A DNA stretch of 64,000 nucleotides from Bifidobacterium apri (GCF_009299485.1 NZ_WBSO01000010.1:1-64000), one strand, 5' to 3'; counted from the first letter of the stretch, positions 27,703 to 36,762 are shown. Made by a program: numbers and translations. Notes: generated from the sequence alone by a model not told the origin.

Positions 27703-30207
27703 ATGACCGTTTCACTGACCACCCCGCTAGCCAAGCTGCTGACCAACCGTCGACGGATCAGCGCGCTGAAAGGCCTCGGCGTGGTCACGTGTGCCGACGC
27801 CCTCACGTATTACCCGTTCCGGGTTACCGATCCCGTGCCCCTGCGGGCGGTGCGGGAAGGCCGGATTGGCGAGCCGATGGCTTTCGCCGGTGTCGTGCGC
27901 GATGTGCGCGTGATGCCGATGAACGCCCGTCGCGGCTACCGGTTGCAAGCCATGGTCGATGATTCCGCGTTCGCCGCCGAACGCCGCGTGGCCGGCACTG
28001 TCACCGCGCTTGTGTTTTTCTCCTACAAACAGCAGTACGTCAATTGGCTCAGCGCCCGACTGCACACCGGTGCGTCGGTGGTCGTGTGCGGCACGCCTAG
28101 CGAATACGACGGCATGCCGCAGTTCACCCATCCTGAAGTCCTGACCGTCCCGGCATCCCCCTCCACAACACAAGAACCCGGCCATGGCCAGCGGTTCGAT
28201 GCCGACAGCATCGATGACGCGTTGCGGCGCGTCTGCCGTCCGCGCCCGGTTTACCACGCCAACTCCCGTATTTCCAGCGAGCATATCCACGATTCCATCG
28301 TCACCGTGTTGCGTGCGCTCGCTGCCGGAGACGATGACAATGCCGAGCCATCTGCCGCGCAATCCGGCAACGCCGCGCAATCCGCGCAATCCGGATCACG
28401 CGGAACGACCAGCACAACCGCAACATCCCCGGAACCCGCGAAACTCCAAGAGTCCGCACCATCACCATCCCGCGCCTCTTGCCTCTCGCCAGCCCCCGAC
28501 GGCATCGAGACATCCCCGAAAATTCCTACTGCCGCCTTGCGACGCGCCATTCCTGACATCCTCCCTGAAAGCGTGCGTGAAGCATGCGGATTGATGCACC
28601 GAGCCGAAGCATTCCTCGCCATCCATGAGCCCGATTCGGTGGACGCCTTCCGTCAAGCCCTGCACACGCTGCGGTACGAGGAGGCATTCATCTCCCAGAC
28701 CGCCGTCCTACAGGAACGCGAGCAGGCGCGCAAAGCCAAGACATTCCCCTGCAAAAAGGGCGGGATGCGGAAGACGTTCATCGATTCACTCCCGTTCACA
28801 TTGACTGGCGGGCAGGTCAGCGTGATTGATGACATCGTCCAGGATATGGGCAGAGACTACCCGATGCAACGCCTGCTGCAAGGCGAAGTCGGCTCAGGCA
28901 AAACCGTGGTCGCGCTCGCTGCGATGCTGCAAGCCGTGGGGTCCGGCTATCAGGCGGTGCTCGTGGCGCCGACGCAGGTACTTGCCGAGCAGCACGCTGA
29001 AACTGTCGGCGGTATGGTGAGCAAGGCCGGTCTCGACATTCCGGTCACCTTGATCACCGGCGGTATGAAACTCGCCGCCCGTCGAAAAGCGCTTGCGATG
29101 GCGGCGAGCGGCGAGCCGGGCATCATCATCGCCACACATGCCGCATTCTCGCGGACGTTCCAAGCGCCGAATCTGGCGCTTGCGGTCATTGACGAGCAGC
29201 ATCGATTCGGCGTTGAGCAACGCGAGACCTTGCTGGAACGAGGGGAGAACATCCCACACCTGCTGGTGATGACGGCCACGCCTATTCCCCGCACGGCTGC
29301 GATGACTTGGTTCGGCAGTCTTGATATGTCGTGGCTGACGGAATTGCCGGGCGGGCGTAAGCCAATTCGCACGTTTGTGATTCCTGAAGCGGATGGCCAG
29401 ACGATGGCGAATATGTTCCGGCACATCCGCCGCAGGATTGACGCGGGGGAGCGCGCGTATATCGTCTGCGCACGGATTGACGAGGACGAAAGCACCGATC
29501 AGACCGGACAGGATGTCGAACTGTTCGATGAGCCCGATGATACTTCCGGCTCGGGGGAGGGAACCGGTGGGTCGGCGTCGGCCCAGCCGAAACCGCCGCT
29601 GCATGCAGTCAGCGAAATCGCTGCAAGGCTGGAGGCGCTTCCGCAATTCCAAGGTGTGCGTTTCGCGACATTGACCGGACGCAACGACGATGCGACGAAA
29701 CAGCAGGTGATGGCTGATTTCGCAGCGGGTGTCACGCCGGTTCTTGTGGCGACCACGGTGATTGAGGTGGGTGTGGATGTTCCGCAGGCCAGTTGCATCG
29801 TGATTTTTGATGCAGACCGATTCGGCTTGTCGCAGTTGCATCAGTTGCGTGGTCGTGTCGGGCGTGGCGGCACGGATTCGTGGGCGTTCCTCGTGTCCCG
29901 TGCCGAGCCGGGCAGTATCGCCGAACAGCGGCTTGCTGTGATTCAAGGCTCGCTTGACGGTGCCGAAATCGCGCAGGCGGATTTGGAGTTGCGCGGGGCT
30001 GGCGATGTGCTGGGAGATGCGCAATCCGGTGGAAAATCAGGACTGAAGCTGTTGCGCGTGGTCAAGGATGCGGACATGATTGCGGATGCGCGTACCCGTG
30101 CCGAACAGGTGCTTGCGGATGATCCGGGACTCGGTCATGAGATCCAGCTTGCCGGCGCGGTGCTGGATTTCACGCGCGGCAACGAGTCGCACCTCATCAG
30201 TAGCTGA
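27703..30207 (+). CDS. recG: ATP-dependent DNA helicase RecG
   Basis: RecG remodels stalled replication forks and branch-migrates Holliday junctions. The 834-residue protein has an N-terminal wedge/OB region and Walker A GEVGSGKT at residues 394-401. A DEQH box begins at about 497, and a C-terminal helicase half contains RGRVGRGG. It is longer than the usual 680-750 residues because of two low-complexity insertions: Ser/Ala/Pro-rich at about 205-275, and a Gly/Ser/Glu stretch at about 612-632. The ATG at 27703 closely follows AAGAGG. The order rpmB-recG-rsmD is typical of Actinobacteria, although here rsmD is on the opposite strand. Confidence 0.96.
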   Translation: MTVSLTTPLAKLLTNRRRISALKGLGVVTCADALTYYPFRVTDPVPLRAVREGRIGEPMAFAGVVRDVRVMPMNARRGYRLQAMVDDSAFAAERRVAGTVTALVFFSYKQQYVNWLSARLHTGASVVVCGTPSEYDGMPQFTHPEVLTVPASPSTTQEPGHGQRFDADSIDDALRRVCRPRPVYHANSRISSEHIHDSIVTVLRALAAGDDDNAEPSAAQSGNAAQSAQSGSRGTTSTTATSPEPAKLQESAPSPSRASCLSPAPDGIETSPKIPTAALRRAIPDILPESVREACGLMHRAEAFLAIHEPDSVDAFRQALHTLRYEEAFISQTAVLQEREQARKAKTFPCKKGGMRKTFIDSLPFTLTGGQVSVIDDIVQDMGRDYPMQRLLQGEVGSGKTVVALAAMLQAVGSGYQAVLVAPTQVLAEQHAETVGGMVSKAGLDIPVTLITGGMKLAARRKALAMAASGEPGIIIATHAAFSRTFQAPNLALAVIDEQHRFGVEQRETLLERGENIPHLLVMTATPIPRTAAMTWFGSLDMSWLTELPGGRKPIRTFVIPEADGQTMANMFRHIRRRIDAGERAYIVCARIDEDESTDQTGQDVELFDEPDDTSGSGEGTGGSASAQPKPPLHAVSEIAARLEALPQFQGVRFATLTGRNDDATKQQVMADFAAGVTPVLVATTVIEVGVDVPQASCIVIFDADRFGLSQLHQLRGRVGRGGTDSWAFLVSRAEPGSIAEQRLAVIQGSLDGAEIAQADLELRGAGDVLGDAQSGGKSGLKLLRVVKDADMIADARTRAEQVLADDPGLGHEIQLAGAVLDFTRGNESHLISS

Positions 30208-30214
30208 TCCCCGC

Positions 30215-30392
30215 TTCTGCCGACGTTGGGGGGTGGGTGAGTGTCGGTGGAAGCTTTTGCCGACGTTGAGCACCCAGTGAGCGTCGGTGAAGGGTTGTAT
30301 CGACGCTGAGCCCCAAGTGAGCGTCGGTAGTGGGTTGTGTTTTCTGTTTCTGCCGACACTGAGTGCCCCGTGAGTGTCGGCAGAAACAGAGG
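30215..30392. repeat. Four hairpin units of the CGACGCTGAG family, period 40 bp
   Basis: CGACGTTG or CGACRCTGAG cores at 30221, 30261, 30301 and 30354 (spacing 40, 40, 53) are each followed by GTGAGYGTCGG about 18 bp later, giving an imperfect stem (CCGACRCT against AGYGTCGG). The array fills the gap between the convergent recG and rsmD genes. The same family is found at 53.25 and 56.2 kb. Confidence 0.8.
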
Positions 30393-30394
30393 GT

Positions 30395-31024
30395 TTATGA
30401 TTCGGCATCCTCGGCGCTGACGTCCTGCGTCTCGATGTCCTGCGCGCCAGGTTCAAGCGGTTCAAGATAGATGACCGCGGTTTCACCGTATGTACGCTCA
30501 TCCGCCTCATGCCACCCAACCGGCGCAGTGAGCGCATTCGACCGCGCAGACCGTTCGACCACAATCATCGTGTTCGGCCCGGTCGCCGCGCCACGCGCCA
30601 ACGCATCCAACAGCGCGTTGCATTCCTCGGTCGCATACGCATACGGTGGGTCGATAAAGATCACATCGAATGGCGCGCCATGATACGTGTCGACGAACAC
30701 TTCGGCACGCCGGCGCATCACCCGCGCGGACAATTCCGGCCGCCACGCCTTGGAACGCTTGAGTTGGGCCAAGGTACCGTTGATGAGCGCAGCGGCTGGC
30801 CCCGCGGATTCCACGGCCACCAACGACTGCGCCCCGCGCGACAGCGCTTCGATGCCGAGCGCCCCCGTCCCGGCGAACAAGTCCAGCACACTGGCGCCCC
30901 GCACCAGATCCCACGAGTCGAGATGGGAGAACACCGCCTCTTTGGTACGGTCGGTGGTCGGCCGGGTCCCCGGTTTCGGCGTGGCCAACGCCATGCCTTT
31001 GAATCGTCCTGCAATCACGCGCAT
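30395..31024 (-). CDS. rsmD: 16S rRNA (guanine(966)-N2)-methyltransferase
   Basis: RsmD methylates G966 of 16S rRNA using S-adenosylmethionine. The 209-residue protein starts MRVIAGRFKG. It shows RPTTDRTKEAVFSHL, the SAM-binding motif VLDLFAGTGALGIEALSRGA and the catalytic DPPY within FIDPPYAYA. The ATG at 31024 begins the family consensus; an upstream in-frame extension of 18 residues is unlikely. The C-terminus carries a short acidic tail. The gene is convergent with recG and divergent from the nitroreductase gene. Confidence 0.93.
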   Translation of the reverse strand: MRVIAGRFKGMALATPKPGTRPTTDRTKEAVFSHLDSWDLVRGASVLDLFAGTGALGIEALSRGAQSLVAVESAGPAAALINGTLAQLKRSKAWRPELSARVMRRRAEVFVDTYHGAPFDVIFIDPPYAYATEECNALLDALARGAATGPNTMIVVERSARSNALTAPVGWHEADERTYGETAVIYLEPLEPGAQDIETQDVSAEDAES

Positions 31025-31290
31025 ACCGTCCACTCTAGCCCGTGCCCCGGTCGCGGCCGCCACTGTGACTTCACCCACAGTATTCCATCAGAGAAACCGC
31101 AGGTGTCGAACCGGTCTGACATGTAGCCTGAAAGCAGCAGGACAGATGGTCATTCCGCCATTACGCGTTCTACCGTAACGGGTAACGGAGCAGAAGCGCC
31201 GCATCTATCCTCGACAGCATGCTATCGAACCGTCACCACGCACACCGGAGCATTCCGCAAGCCAACCAGTCCGCCACGTTTGGAGGTATC

Positions 31291-31893
31291 ATGTCCACGT
31301 TCGTTTCCGCGATTTCCGTCCGCCGCTCGCAGTATGCGCTGTCTGATACGGCTGCGCTGTCCGATTCGGAGATTGTCGATCTCGTCCGTTCGGTCACAGG
31401 CGAAGTCCCCAGCGCGTTCAACTCCCAGCCGCAACGTGCCGTCGTCCTGTTCGGCGAGGACCATCACCGTCTGTGGGCGATTGTGCATGATGCGTTGCGT
31501 GCAGTCGTCAAGGACGATACCGCGTTCGCCGCGACCGAACAGAAAATCGCCGGTTTTGACGCCGCTCACGGCACGATCCTGTATTTCGATGACACCACGG
31601 TCACCACAAATCTGCAGGAGCGTTTCCCCTCCTACGCGGCGAACTTCCCTGTGTGGGCGCAGCAGGCGAATGGCATGCTTCAGTTCGCAGTATGGTCGGC
31701 GCTTGCCGAGGCCGGTATTGGCGCGAACTTGCAGCATTACAATCCGCTGATTGATGATGCGGTCCGTGATGCTTTCGGCATTCCGGCTGATTGGAAGCTG
31801 ATCGCGCAGATGCCGTTCGGCGAGGTCACTGCGCCGGCCGGCGAGCGTGAACATATGCCGCTGGATGAGCAGGTTCAGGTGCGCGGCCTGTGA
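31291..31893 (+). CDS. Nitroreductase family protein (Frm2/Hbn1-like)
   Basis: This is a 200-residue FMN-dependent oxidoreductase of the nitroreductase superfamily. The N-terminus (RRSQYALSD) and PSAFNSQPQRAVVLFG form the usual flavin-binding surface. The region YFDDTTV to QQANGMLQFAVWSALAEAGI and the ending resemble the Frm2/Hbn1-like branch. The physiological acceptor is unknown. The ATG at 31291 follows TGGAGG. It is monocistronic and followed by a strong terminator. Confidence 0.88.
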   Translation: MSTFVSAISVRRSQYALSDTAALSDSEIVDLVRSVTGEVPSAFNSQPQRAVVLFGEDHHRLWAIVHDALRAVVKDDTAFAATEQKIAGFDAAHGTILYFDDTTVTTNLQERFPSYAANFPVWAQQANGMLQFAVWSALAEAGIGANLQHYNPLIDDAVRDAFGIPADWKLIAQMPFGEVTAPAGEREHMPLDEQVQVRGL

Positions 31894-31916
31894 TGAGGAC
31901 TCGCAGCTGAATATGT

Positions 31917-31947
31917 AGCCTGCCGGGTGTGATTCCGGCAGGCTTTC
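31917..31947 (+). terminator. Rho-independent terminator after the nitroreductase gene
   Basis: AGCCTGCCGG (31917-31926) pairs with CCGGCAGGCT (31935-31944) and runs into TTTCG. Confidence 0.8.
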
Positions 31948-31984
31948 GTCGTTATGGGGCTGATTCGGAGTTCCTGTCATAGGG

Positions 31985-32650
31985 CGGTCTCAGGAAGCGC
32001 GGATTGTAGCGGTATGTTGTGGCGGCTGTGCGATATGGTGCTCTAACGCCGATATCCTGTTGGTCCGGTGTCCCGGGAACCCGCTGATGTGCGTCTATCT
32101 TGTGGTTGCTGTTGGGCGGCGCCCGCAGGATGACTGGAATGCATCGGTATCTGCGTGATGTTGTGCGAGATGGGGTTCTAGCGTCGATATCCTGTTGCAG
32201 CGATGTTCCGGAGATCCGCCGATGGACGGCTATCTGGCGGTTCCTGTTCGGCAGCTGTCGCAGGAAGTGTGGATTGCAATGGTATCTTGCGGCGGCTGTG
32301 TGATTGGGTGTGCTGGTGCCGGTTTGCTGTTGCGGCGGTGTTCAGGTGATCCGGAGATGTGCAGCTATCTGGCGGTTGCTGTTCGGTCGGGGTTCCGGGA
32401 ATCCGTTGATGCGTGTCTATCTGGCGGTTGTTGTTGGGCGGTGGTCGTGTGGAGTGTGGATTTCGTGGCGGTTGTGTGAGATGGGGGTTTGCTGTGGGGT
32501 TGGTGTTCCGGGAACCCGCAGATACACAGTCATCTGGCGGTTGCTGATCCGCGGTGCCCGCAGGATGACGAGTATGCCTTGGCATCTGCGTCATGGTGTG
32601 CAAGAAGGCCGTGTATCTCGCGGGATTGTACGGTGGGCGGCCCGGCATGT
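31985..32650. repeat. Degenerate tandem array with TATCTGGCGGTTGCTG cores
   Basis: Cores close to CTATCTGGCGGTTGCTGTT occur at about 32095, 32230, 32365, 32417 and 32530. Spacings are 135, 135, 52 and 113. GATATCCTGTTG segments and GGCGGCTGTGCGAGATGG-like segments are interspersed. The units are longer and more diverged than the other arrays. A still more degenerate relative may lie at about 58.87-59.05 kb. Confidence 0.6.
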
Positions 32651-32712
32651 CGTAGATGTCGGATTATCCGCCGGTACCTGTGCGAGGGTGCAAGGGGTGC
32701 CCACAACACAAT

Positions 32713-33708
32713 TCATCCCCGCTTCAGCCGTCGCGGATGTTCGGCGGACACCTCCCAACCAAGCGCCATCAGCGTTTTCCGATCGGCTTTGCTCAAAAGC
32801 GCACAATCCAGCTGCTCAATCAAATCTGGGCGGATCGCATCGGTCCGTGCCAGCGCCTCATCGCGGCGGAACCGGTCGACTTTCCCATGATCGCCGGAGA
32901 GCAGCACATCAGGCACCTCCATGCCTCGCCATACTGCCGGCCGCGTGTACTGTCGGTGTTCGAGCAGCGCCTCGGAGCCGGTATAGGATTCCTCGACGAT
33001 GGATTCCGGATTGCCCATGAATCCTGGCAGCAGGCGTGTAATCGCCTCCAGCATCACCGATACTGCGACTTCGCCGCCGTTGAGCACATAATCACCGATT
33101 GAATATTCGCGCACATCCACGCCCTGCGCCTGATAATACGCGGGGATTCGCGCGTCATAGCCTTCGTAGCGCCCGCACCCGAACACCAGCCGCTTGGCAT
33201 GGCTGAGTTCAGTGGCATCGCGCTGTGTGAACAGGGGAGCGGAAGGATTGGGGAAGATCAATACGGTTTCAAGATTCCGGGCAGGGGTTTGCCGACGAGC
33301 TTCGGACGGTGTATCCGTCAATGTGCCGTCCAGCGTGCTGTTCTGTGTTGCTGTGTCGGTTTCGCCGGTTTCGTCAGCGTCGCCGGTATTGTCGGCTGTG
33401 TCGGTTTCACCGGATTCATCAGTCGTGTTGGTTTCGATGGCAGTAGCAGTATCAGAATCCGCCGTTATTGCTTGCGGTTCTAGCCCGAGCAAATCATCAA
33501 GGCATTCCGCCCACACTTCCGGCTTCATGACCATGCCGGCACCTCCGCCGACCGGAGTATCGTCCACGGAATGATGCACGTCGTGCGTCCAGTCGCGCAG
33601 GTTGTGGGCGTGGACGCTGACGAGCCCCTTGCTCTGTGCCTTGCCGAACAGGCTCAGGTTCAGCACGTCGAAGTATTCGGGGAATACGGAAACGATATCG
33701 ATCTGCAT
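32713..33708 (-). CDS. trmD: tRNA (guanine(37)-N1)-methyltransferase
   Basis: TrmD methylates G37 next to the anticodon and prevents frameshifting. The 331-residue protein starts MQIDIVSVFPEYF and has GGGAGMVMKPEVW. The knotted SPOUT cofactor site is seen in VFGCGRYEGYDARI and EYSIGDYVLNGGE. It is about 70-80 residues longer than usual because of a Thr/Asp/Glu-rich insertion at about residues 77-147, between the MKPEVW region and the segment LIFPNPSAPLF. The ATG at 33708 begins the family consensus. It is on the same strand as rimM but separated from it by an oppositely directed gene. Confidence 0.94.
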   Translation of the reverse strand: MQIDIVSVFPEYFDVLNLSLFGKAQSKGLVSVHAHNLRDWTHDVHHSVDDTPVGGGAGMVMKPEVWAECLDDLLGLEPQAITADSDTATAIETNTTDESGETDTADNTGDADETGETDTATQNSTLDGTLTDTPSEARRQTPARNLETVLIFPNPSAPLFTQRDATELSHAKRLVFGCGRYEGYDARIPAYYQAQGVDVREYSIGDYVLNGGEVAVSVMLEAITRLLPGFMGNPESIVEESYTGSEALLEHRQYTRPAVWRGMEVPDVLLSGDHGKVDRFRRDEALARTDAIRPDLIEQLDCALLSKADRKTLMALGWEVSAEHPRRLKRG

Positions 33709-34030
33709 GCCCACCACTGTACCGGCCTGCCGTCCCAAGACGGTTGACATGATGGATGTCATGCGATGTGGCGAATACAGTGAACGGCAGAAGGCGTGAT
33801 ACGCGACGGGGCTGCGACACGGGATGTGACGCGTTACTGACGTTGATGCCGCTTGACTGATACAGTGAAAGAAGCACATGCCCCGCGACCTGCTGGACGT
33901 TGGATAACGAGACGCGAGTACACGTTCCTGATGGGAAGTCGCTGTACACGCAGCGAACATGGCATTGCTAAAAGGTGTCGACGACACGGCGTCCCACGGG
34001 GCGAATACTTCGGCGAAGGAGCAACAGAGT

Positions 34031-34780
34031 ATGACGAACGGACAGATTCCATGGGATGCGCAGTCTGGCGACCAGCCTGCCGCAGGCGCAGACGAGCAGC
34101 AGATGCCGCAGAACGCCCAATCGGCAGCACAGCAGGCGTATTTCTCTCAGCCGCCGTTGCCTGATGCCCAGCCGTCGCAACCGGCAACAGCACAATATGG
34201 ACAGCCGGACGCCCGATCGTTCGGGCAGCCGCCGATGCCACAAGGGCAGCCAGCGGCTCAGTCGTTTGAGCAGTCTCCATTGCCTGACAATTCGCAGTAT
34301 CAGGCGCCGGCGCCTCAGGAAGGGTACTATGCGCAGCCGCAGGCGGTCGACGCACAGGGTTATCCACAACAGGACTATCCGCAGCAGCAGTATTATCAGC
34401 CACAGGATTATCCGCCACAGCAGGGATATCCGTATCCGCAGCAGGATTATTCGCAGCAGTATTACGCCCAACCTGCCCCAGCTGCTGCGCCGGGCTATGG
34501 GGCACCATATGGTACGCCGTATCCGTCCAAGCCGAAGACGAATACTCTGGCTATTGTCGGTTTCGTTTGCTCGTTCCTGATTTCCATCGTCGGCCTCATC
34601 CTGTGTATTGTGGCGAAAAACCAGATCAAGACCAGCGGAGAGCGCGGTGACGGCTTGGCGACAGCAGGCATTATCATCAGCATCGTCTGGATGGTGTTGT
34701 CGGTGGTGTGCAATCTGTACTTGAGACAGTACCTGGGGTCGGCGGTCTTGCTGCCGATGTCGCTCGGTTTCCTCAGCTGA
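34031..34780 (+). CDS. DUF4190 membrane protein with Q/P/Y-rich N-terminus
   Basis: The 249-residue protein has about 165 N-terminal residues of low complexity, dominated by Gln, Pro, Tyr and Ala (repeats such as PQQDYPQQQYYQPQDY). Two membrane helices follow at about 172-195 and 213-237, with the DUF4190 spacing (VAKNQIKTSGERGDGLATAG between them). The function is unknown; such proteins are probably envelope-associated. The ATG at 34031 follows AAGGAGC. It lies between trmD and rimM on the opposite strand and is followed by a strong hairpin shared with rimM. Confidence 0.8.
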   Translation: MTNGQIPWDAQSGDQPAAGADEQQMPQNAQSAAQQAYFSQPPLPDAQPSQPATAQYGQPDARSFGQPPMPQGQPAAQSFEQSPLPDNSQYQAPAPQEGYYAQPQAVDAQGYPQQDYPQQQYYQPQDYPPQQGYPYPQQDYSQQYYAQPAPAAAPGYGAPYGTPYPSKPKTNTLAIVGFVCSFLISIVGLILCIVAKNQIKTSGERGDGLATAGIIISIVWMVLSVVCNLYLRQYLGSAVLLPMSLGFLS

Positions 34781-34801
34781 TTCGCAGCTGTCTGTACATA
34801 G

Positions 34802-34850
34802 ACGTGAGGGGTGTGCGTTCCCGTGGTAGGAACACACACCCCTCACGTGT
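34802..34850. terminator. Bidirectional terminator between DUF4190 and rimM genes
   Basis: ACGTGAGGGGTGTG (34802-34815) pairs with its complement (34835-34848), with a further GTTCC/GGAAC pair inside. GTTTTG follows on the plus strand. Confidence 0.8.
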
Positions 34851-34921
34851 TTTGTTGATGATGGTATTCGCTGATGCGGTCATGATCACCGCATCAGTCT
34901 CCGTGTCATCCTGGATGCCGA

Positions 34922-35515
34922 TCACCAGCCTGGAATCAGCCCTCCTGGCGGATTAAGCGTCAGATACCCGTCGTCGAGGTCGATATCCGGCACCAACTGG
35001 TCGACGAATGGCACCAGCGTGCTGGTTTCTCCGTTCACTGGCTGGACAAGCCGGATTTTCAGAAGGTACTGGGCGCCTTCGATAACGTCCACGACCACGC
35101 CGACTTTTTGCCCGTCGGGCGCGCCGAGCGTGTTTCCGTCGGCGAACCGGGCTTCCAACCCGAGAAGATCCTTCGGATACCACGCATCCTCCTCGAGCAT
35201 GTCTTCCGGATCGTCTGCCTCGCCGTACAGAACGGTGCCGTTGAGTGCTTCGGCGGCATCACGGTCATCGACGCCTTCGAAATGAATAATCCAACGGTTC
35301 TTGAATGTCCGTGAATGCGCGACTTCGAATTCCTGTTCGCCGTCGCGAGTGTACAGCACGGAACCTGGTTCGAACCGGTAGTCAGGCTCGTCGGTGAACA
35401 CCTGTACGGTGACTTCGCCTTTGAGCCCTTGAGCGCGACCGATACGACAGACCCTCAGCAGTTCGCGCTGCTGAGGGTCGTCGGAGTGTTGTTGATGCAC
35501 CACGCTCTCGCTCAC
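34922..35515 (-). CDS. rimM: Ribosome maturation factor RimM
   Basis: RimM helps assemble the 3' head domain of the 30S subunit and binds S19. The 197-residue protein has the N-terminal pattern RVCRIGRAQGLKGEVTVQVFTDEP, and its C-terminal PRC-barrel half ends in VPFVDQLVPDIDLDDGYL. The start is a GTG at 35515 overlapping the khpA stop by four bases (GTGA), so translation is probably coupled. It is the last gene of rpsP-khpA-rimM on the minus strand. Confidence 0.95.
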   Translation of the reverse strand: MSESVVHQQHSDDPQQRELLRVCRIGRAQGLKGEVTVQVFTDEPDYRFEPGSVLYTRDGEQEFEVAHSRTFKNRWIIHFEGVDDRDAAEALNGTVLYGEADDPEDMLEEDAWYPKDLLGLEARFADGNTLGAPDGQKVGVVVDVIEGAQYLLKIRLVQPVNGETSTLVPFVDQLVPDIDLDDGYLTLNPPGGLIPGW

Positions 35516-35745
35516 CTGCGTACATCCATGATGTCGACACGCACTTTGTGGTCGGCGATGGCCTGCACAACCGTGCGGATCGCGTTGGCCGTGCGGCCTT
35601 TGCGACCGATGACACGGCCGATGTCCTCGGGGTTCACGCGCACGCGGAGCAATTCTCCTCGCGCGTTTTCGTGCGATTTGACGGAAACGTCGTCCGGGAA
35701 ATCCACGATGTTCTTGATGAGGTGTTCAACAGCTTGGGCGAGCAT
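35512..35745 (-). CDS. khpA: KH-domain RNA-binding protein KhpA
   Basis: This 77-residue single KH-domain protein carries the RNA-binding loop as VIGRKGRTANAIRTVV, close to the GxxG of KH domains. KhpA proteins bind RNA with KhpB and affect cell division in several Gram-positive bacteria. Its ATG lies one base after the rpsP stop, and its stop overlaps rimM, so it sits inside a tight operon. Confidence 0.93.
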   Translation of the reverse strand: MLAQAVEHLIKNIVDFPDDVSVKSHENARGELLRVRVNPEDIGRVIGRKGRTANAIRTVVQAIADHKVRVDIMDVRR

Positions 35746-35746
35746 G

Positions 35747-36208
35747 TCACTCAGCCTTTTCCTCAGCCGGGGCTTCAGCAGTCTCGTCAGCCTTCTCGGC
35801 TTCAGCGGCGGCTTCGGCTTCAGCCTTAGCCTTGGCTTCGGCCTCAGACTTGGCGGCCTTCAGCTTCTGTGCCTGGGCTTCAGCGGCCTCGACACGAGCA
35901 GCGGCGTCCGGACCGGCTTCCGGGGTCTTCAGGGTGCCTTCAGCGCCCTCAATGCCCTTGAACTTCTGCCAGTCACCGGTGATCTTCAGCAGCTTGAGCA
36001 CAGGCTCGGACGGCTGTGCGCCGACACCCAGCCAGTACTGAGCGCGCTCGGAGTCAATCTGGATCAGCGAAGGCTGCTTGTTCGGATCATAGGTGCCGAT
36101 CTCCTCGATGGAGCGGCCGTCGCGCTTGTTGCGCGAATCCATGATCACCACGCGGTAGTACGCGTAGAACTTCTTGCCCATGCGCTTCAGACGAATCTTG
36201 GTTGCCAA
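35747..36208 (-). CDS. rpsP: 30S ribosomal protein S16
   Basis: The small-subunit protein S16 begins (M)[18 protein letters not shown]. No ATG is available; the start is the TTG at 36208, placed nine bases after AAGGAG. The product is 153 residues, against about 80-100 in many bacteria. The extra length is an Ala/Glu/Lys-rich C-terminal tail (about residues 100-153) of low complexity. It is the first gene of rpsP-khpA-rimM. Confidence 0.95.
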   Translation of the reverse strand: MATKIRLKRMGKKFYAYYRVVIMDSRNKRDGRSIEEIGTYDPNKQPSLIQIDSERAQYWLGVGAQPSEPVLKLLKITGDWQKFKGIEGAEGTLKTPEAGPDAAARVEAAEAQAQKLKAAKSEAEAKAKAEAEAAAEAEKADETAEAPAEEKAE

Positions 36209-36762
36209 AATGGCTCTCCTTGTATTGGTAATGCGGGTTACAGCTTCGGTGTGGGGCACGGAAACCAAACCCACGTGTTCCTCATGACCGCGGAAAGAGA
36301 GGGCTCCGCGCCCATGAATAACTGAACAAGTATAGCGCAATCCCCTCGATTTTCCCGCGTGTCGTGCGCAGTGCCCTCTCCTCTCCTCTCCCACAAACTG
36401 TCTACGCTGGAGAGGCTCTGGCCGTAACCAGTTTGTGAGACATCCCAAACTAGTTACGCGAGGGAGGCCGTGGGCGTCACCAGTTTGTGTGGTTTCTCAA
36501 ACTGTCTACGCTGAGGGGGCCGTTTGCGTCGCCAGTTTGTGAGACATCCCAAACTAGTTACGCTGAGGGGCGTGTTCGCGTAACCAGTTTGTGAGACATT
36601 CCAAACTGTCTACGCTGGGGAGGTCGTGGGCGTAACTGGTTTGTGTGGTATTACAAACTGGTGACGCTGAGGGGCGTGTTTGCGTAGCCGGTTTGTGAGA
36701 CATCCCGAACTAGTTGCGCGAGGGAGGTCGTGGGCGTAGCCAGTTTGTGGAGGGAGGGGCGG
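36209..36762. other. Intergenic region with 52-bp array
   Basis: Between rpsP and the upstream EEP-family gene. The rpsP promoter must lie near 36230-36390. The rest is the repeat array listed separately. No gene is supported. Confidence 0.5.
36391..36752. repeat. Seven CAAACTGG-family hairpin units, period exactly 52 bp
   Basis: Left arms (CAAACTGTCTACGC or CAAACTAGTTACGC, with variants) have their AAAC (GAAC in the last) at 36395, 36447, 36499, 36551, 36603, 36655 and 36707, each 52 bp after the last. Each is followed by a right arm of type GCGTAACCAGTTTGTG. Left arms alternate between two subtypes, GTCTACG and AGTTACG. The spacers between palindromes are short and also repeated (GAGACATCCC, GTGGTTTCTC). 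Confidence 0.85.

Larger units (their letters stand above)
31894..32712. other. Intergenic region between the convergent nitroreductase and trmD genes
   Basis: Apart from the terminator at 31917-31947, these 819 bp are filled with a degenerate repeat array (listed separately). No gene is supported. Confidence 0.6.
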
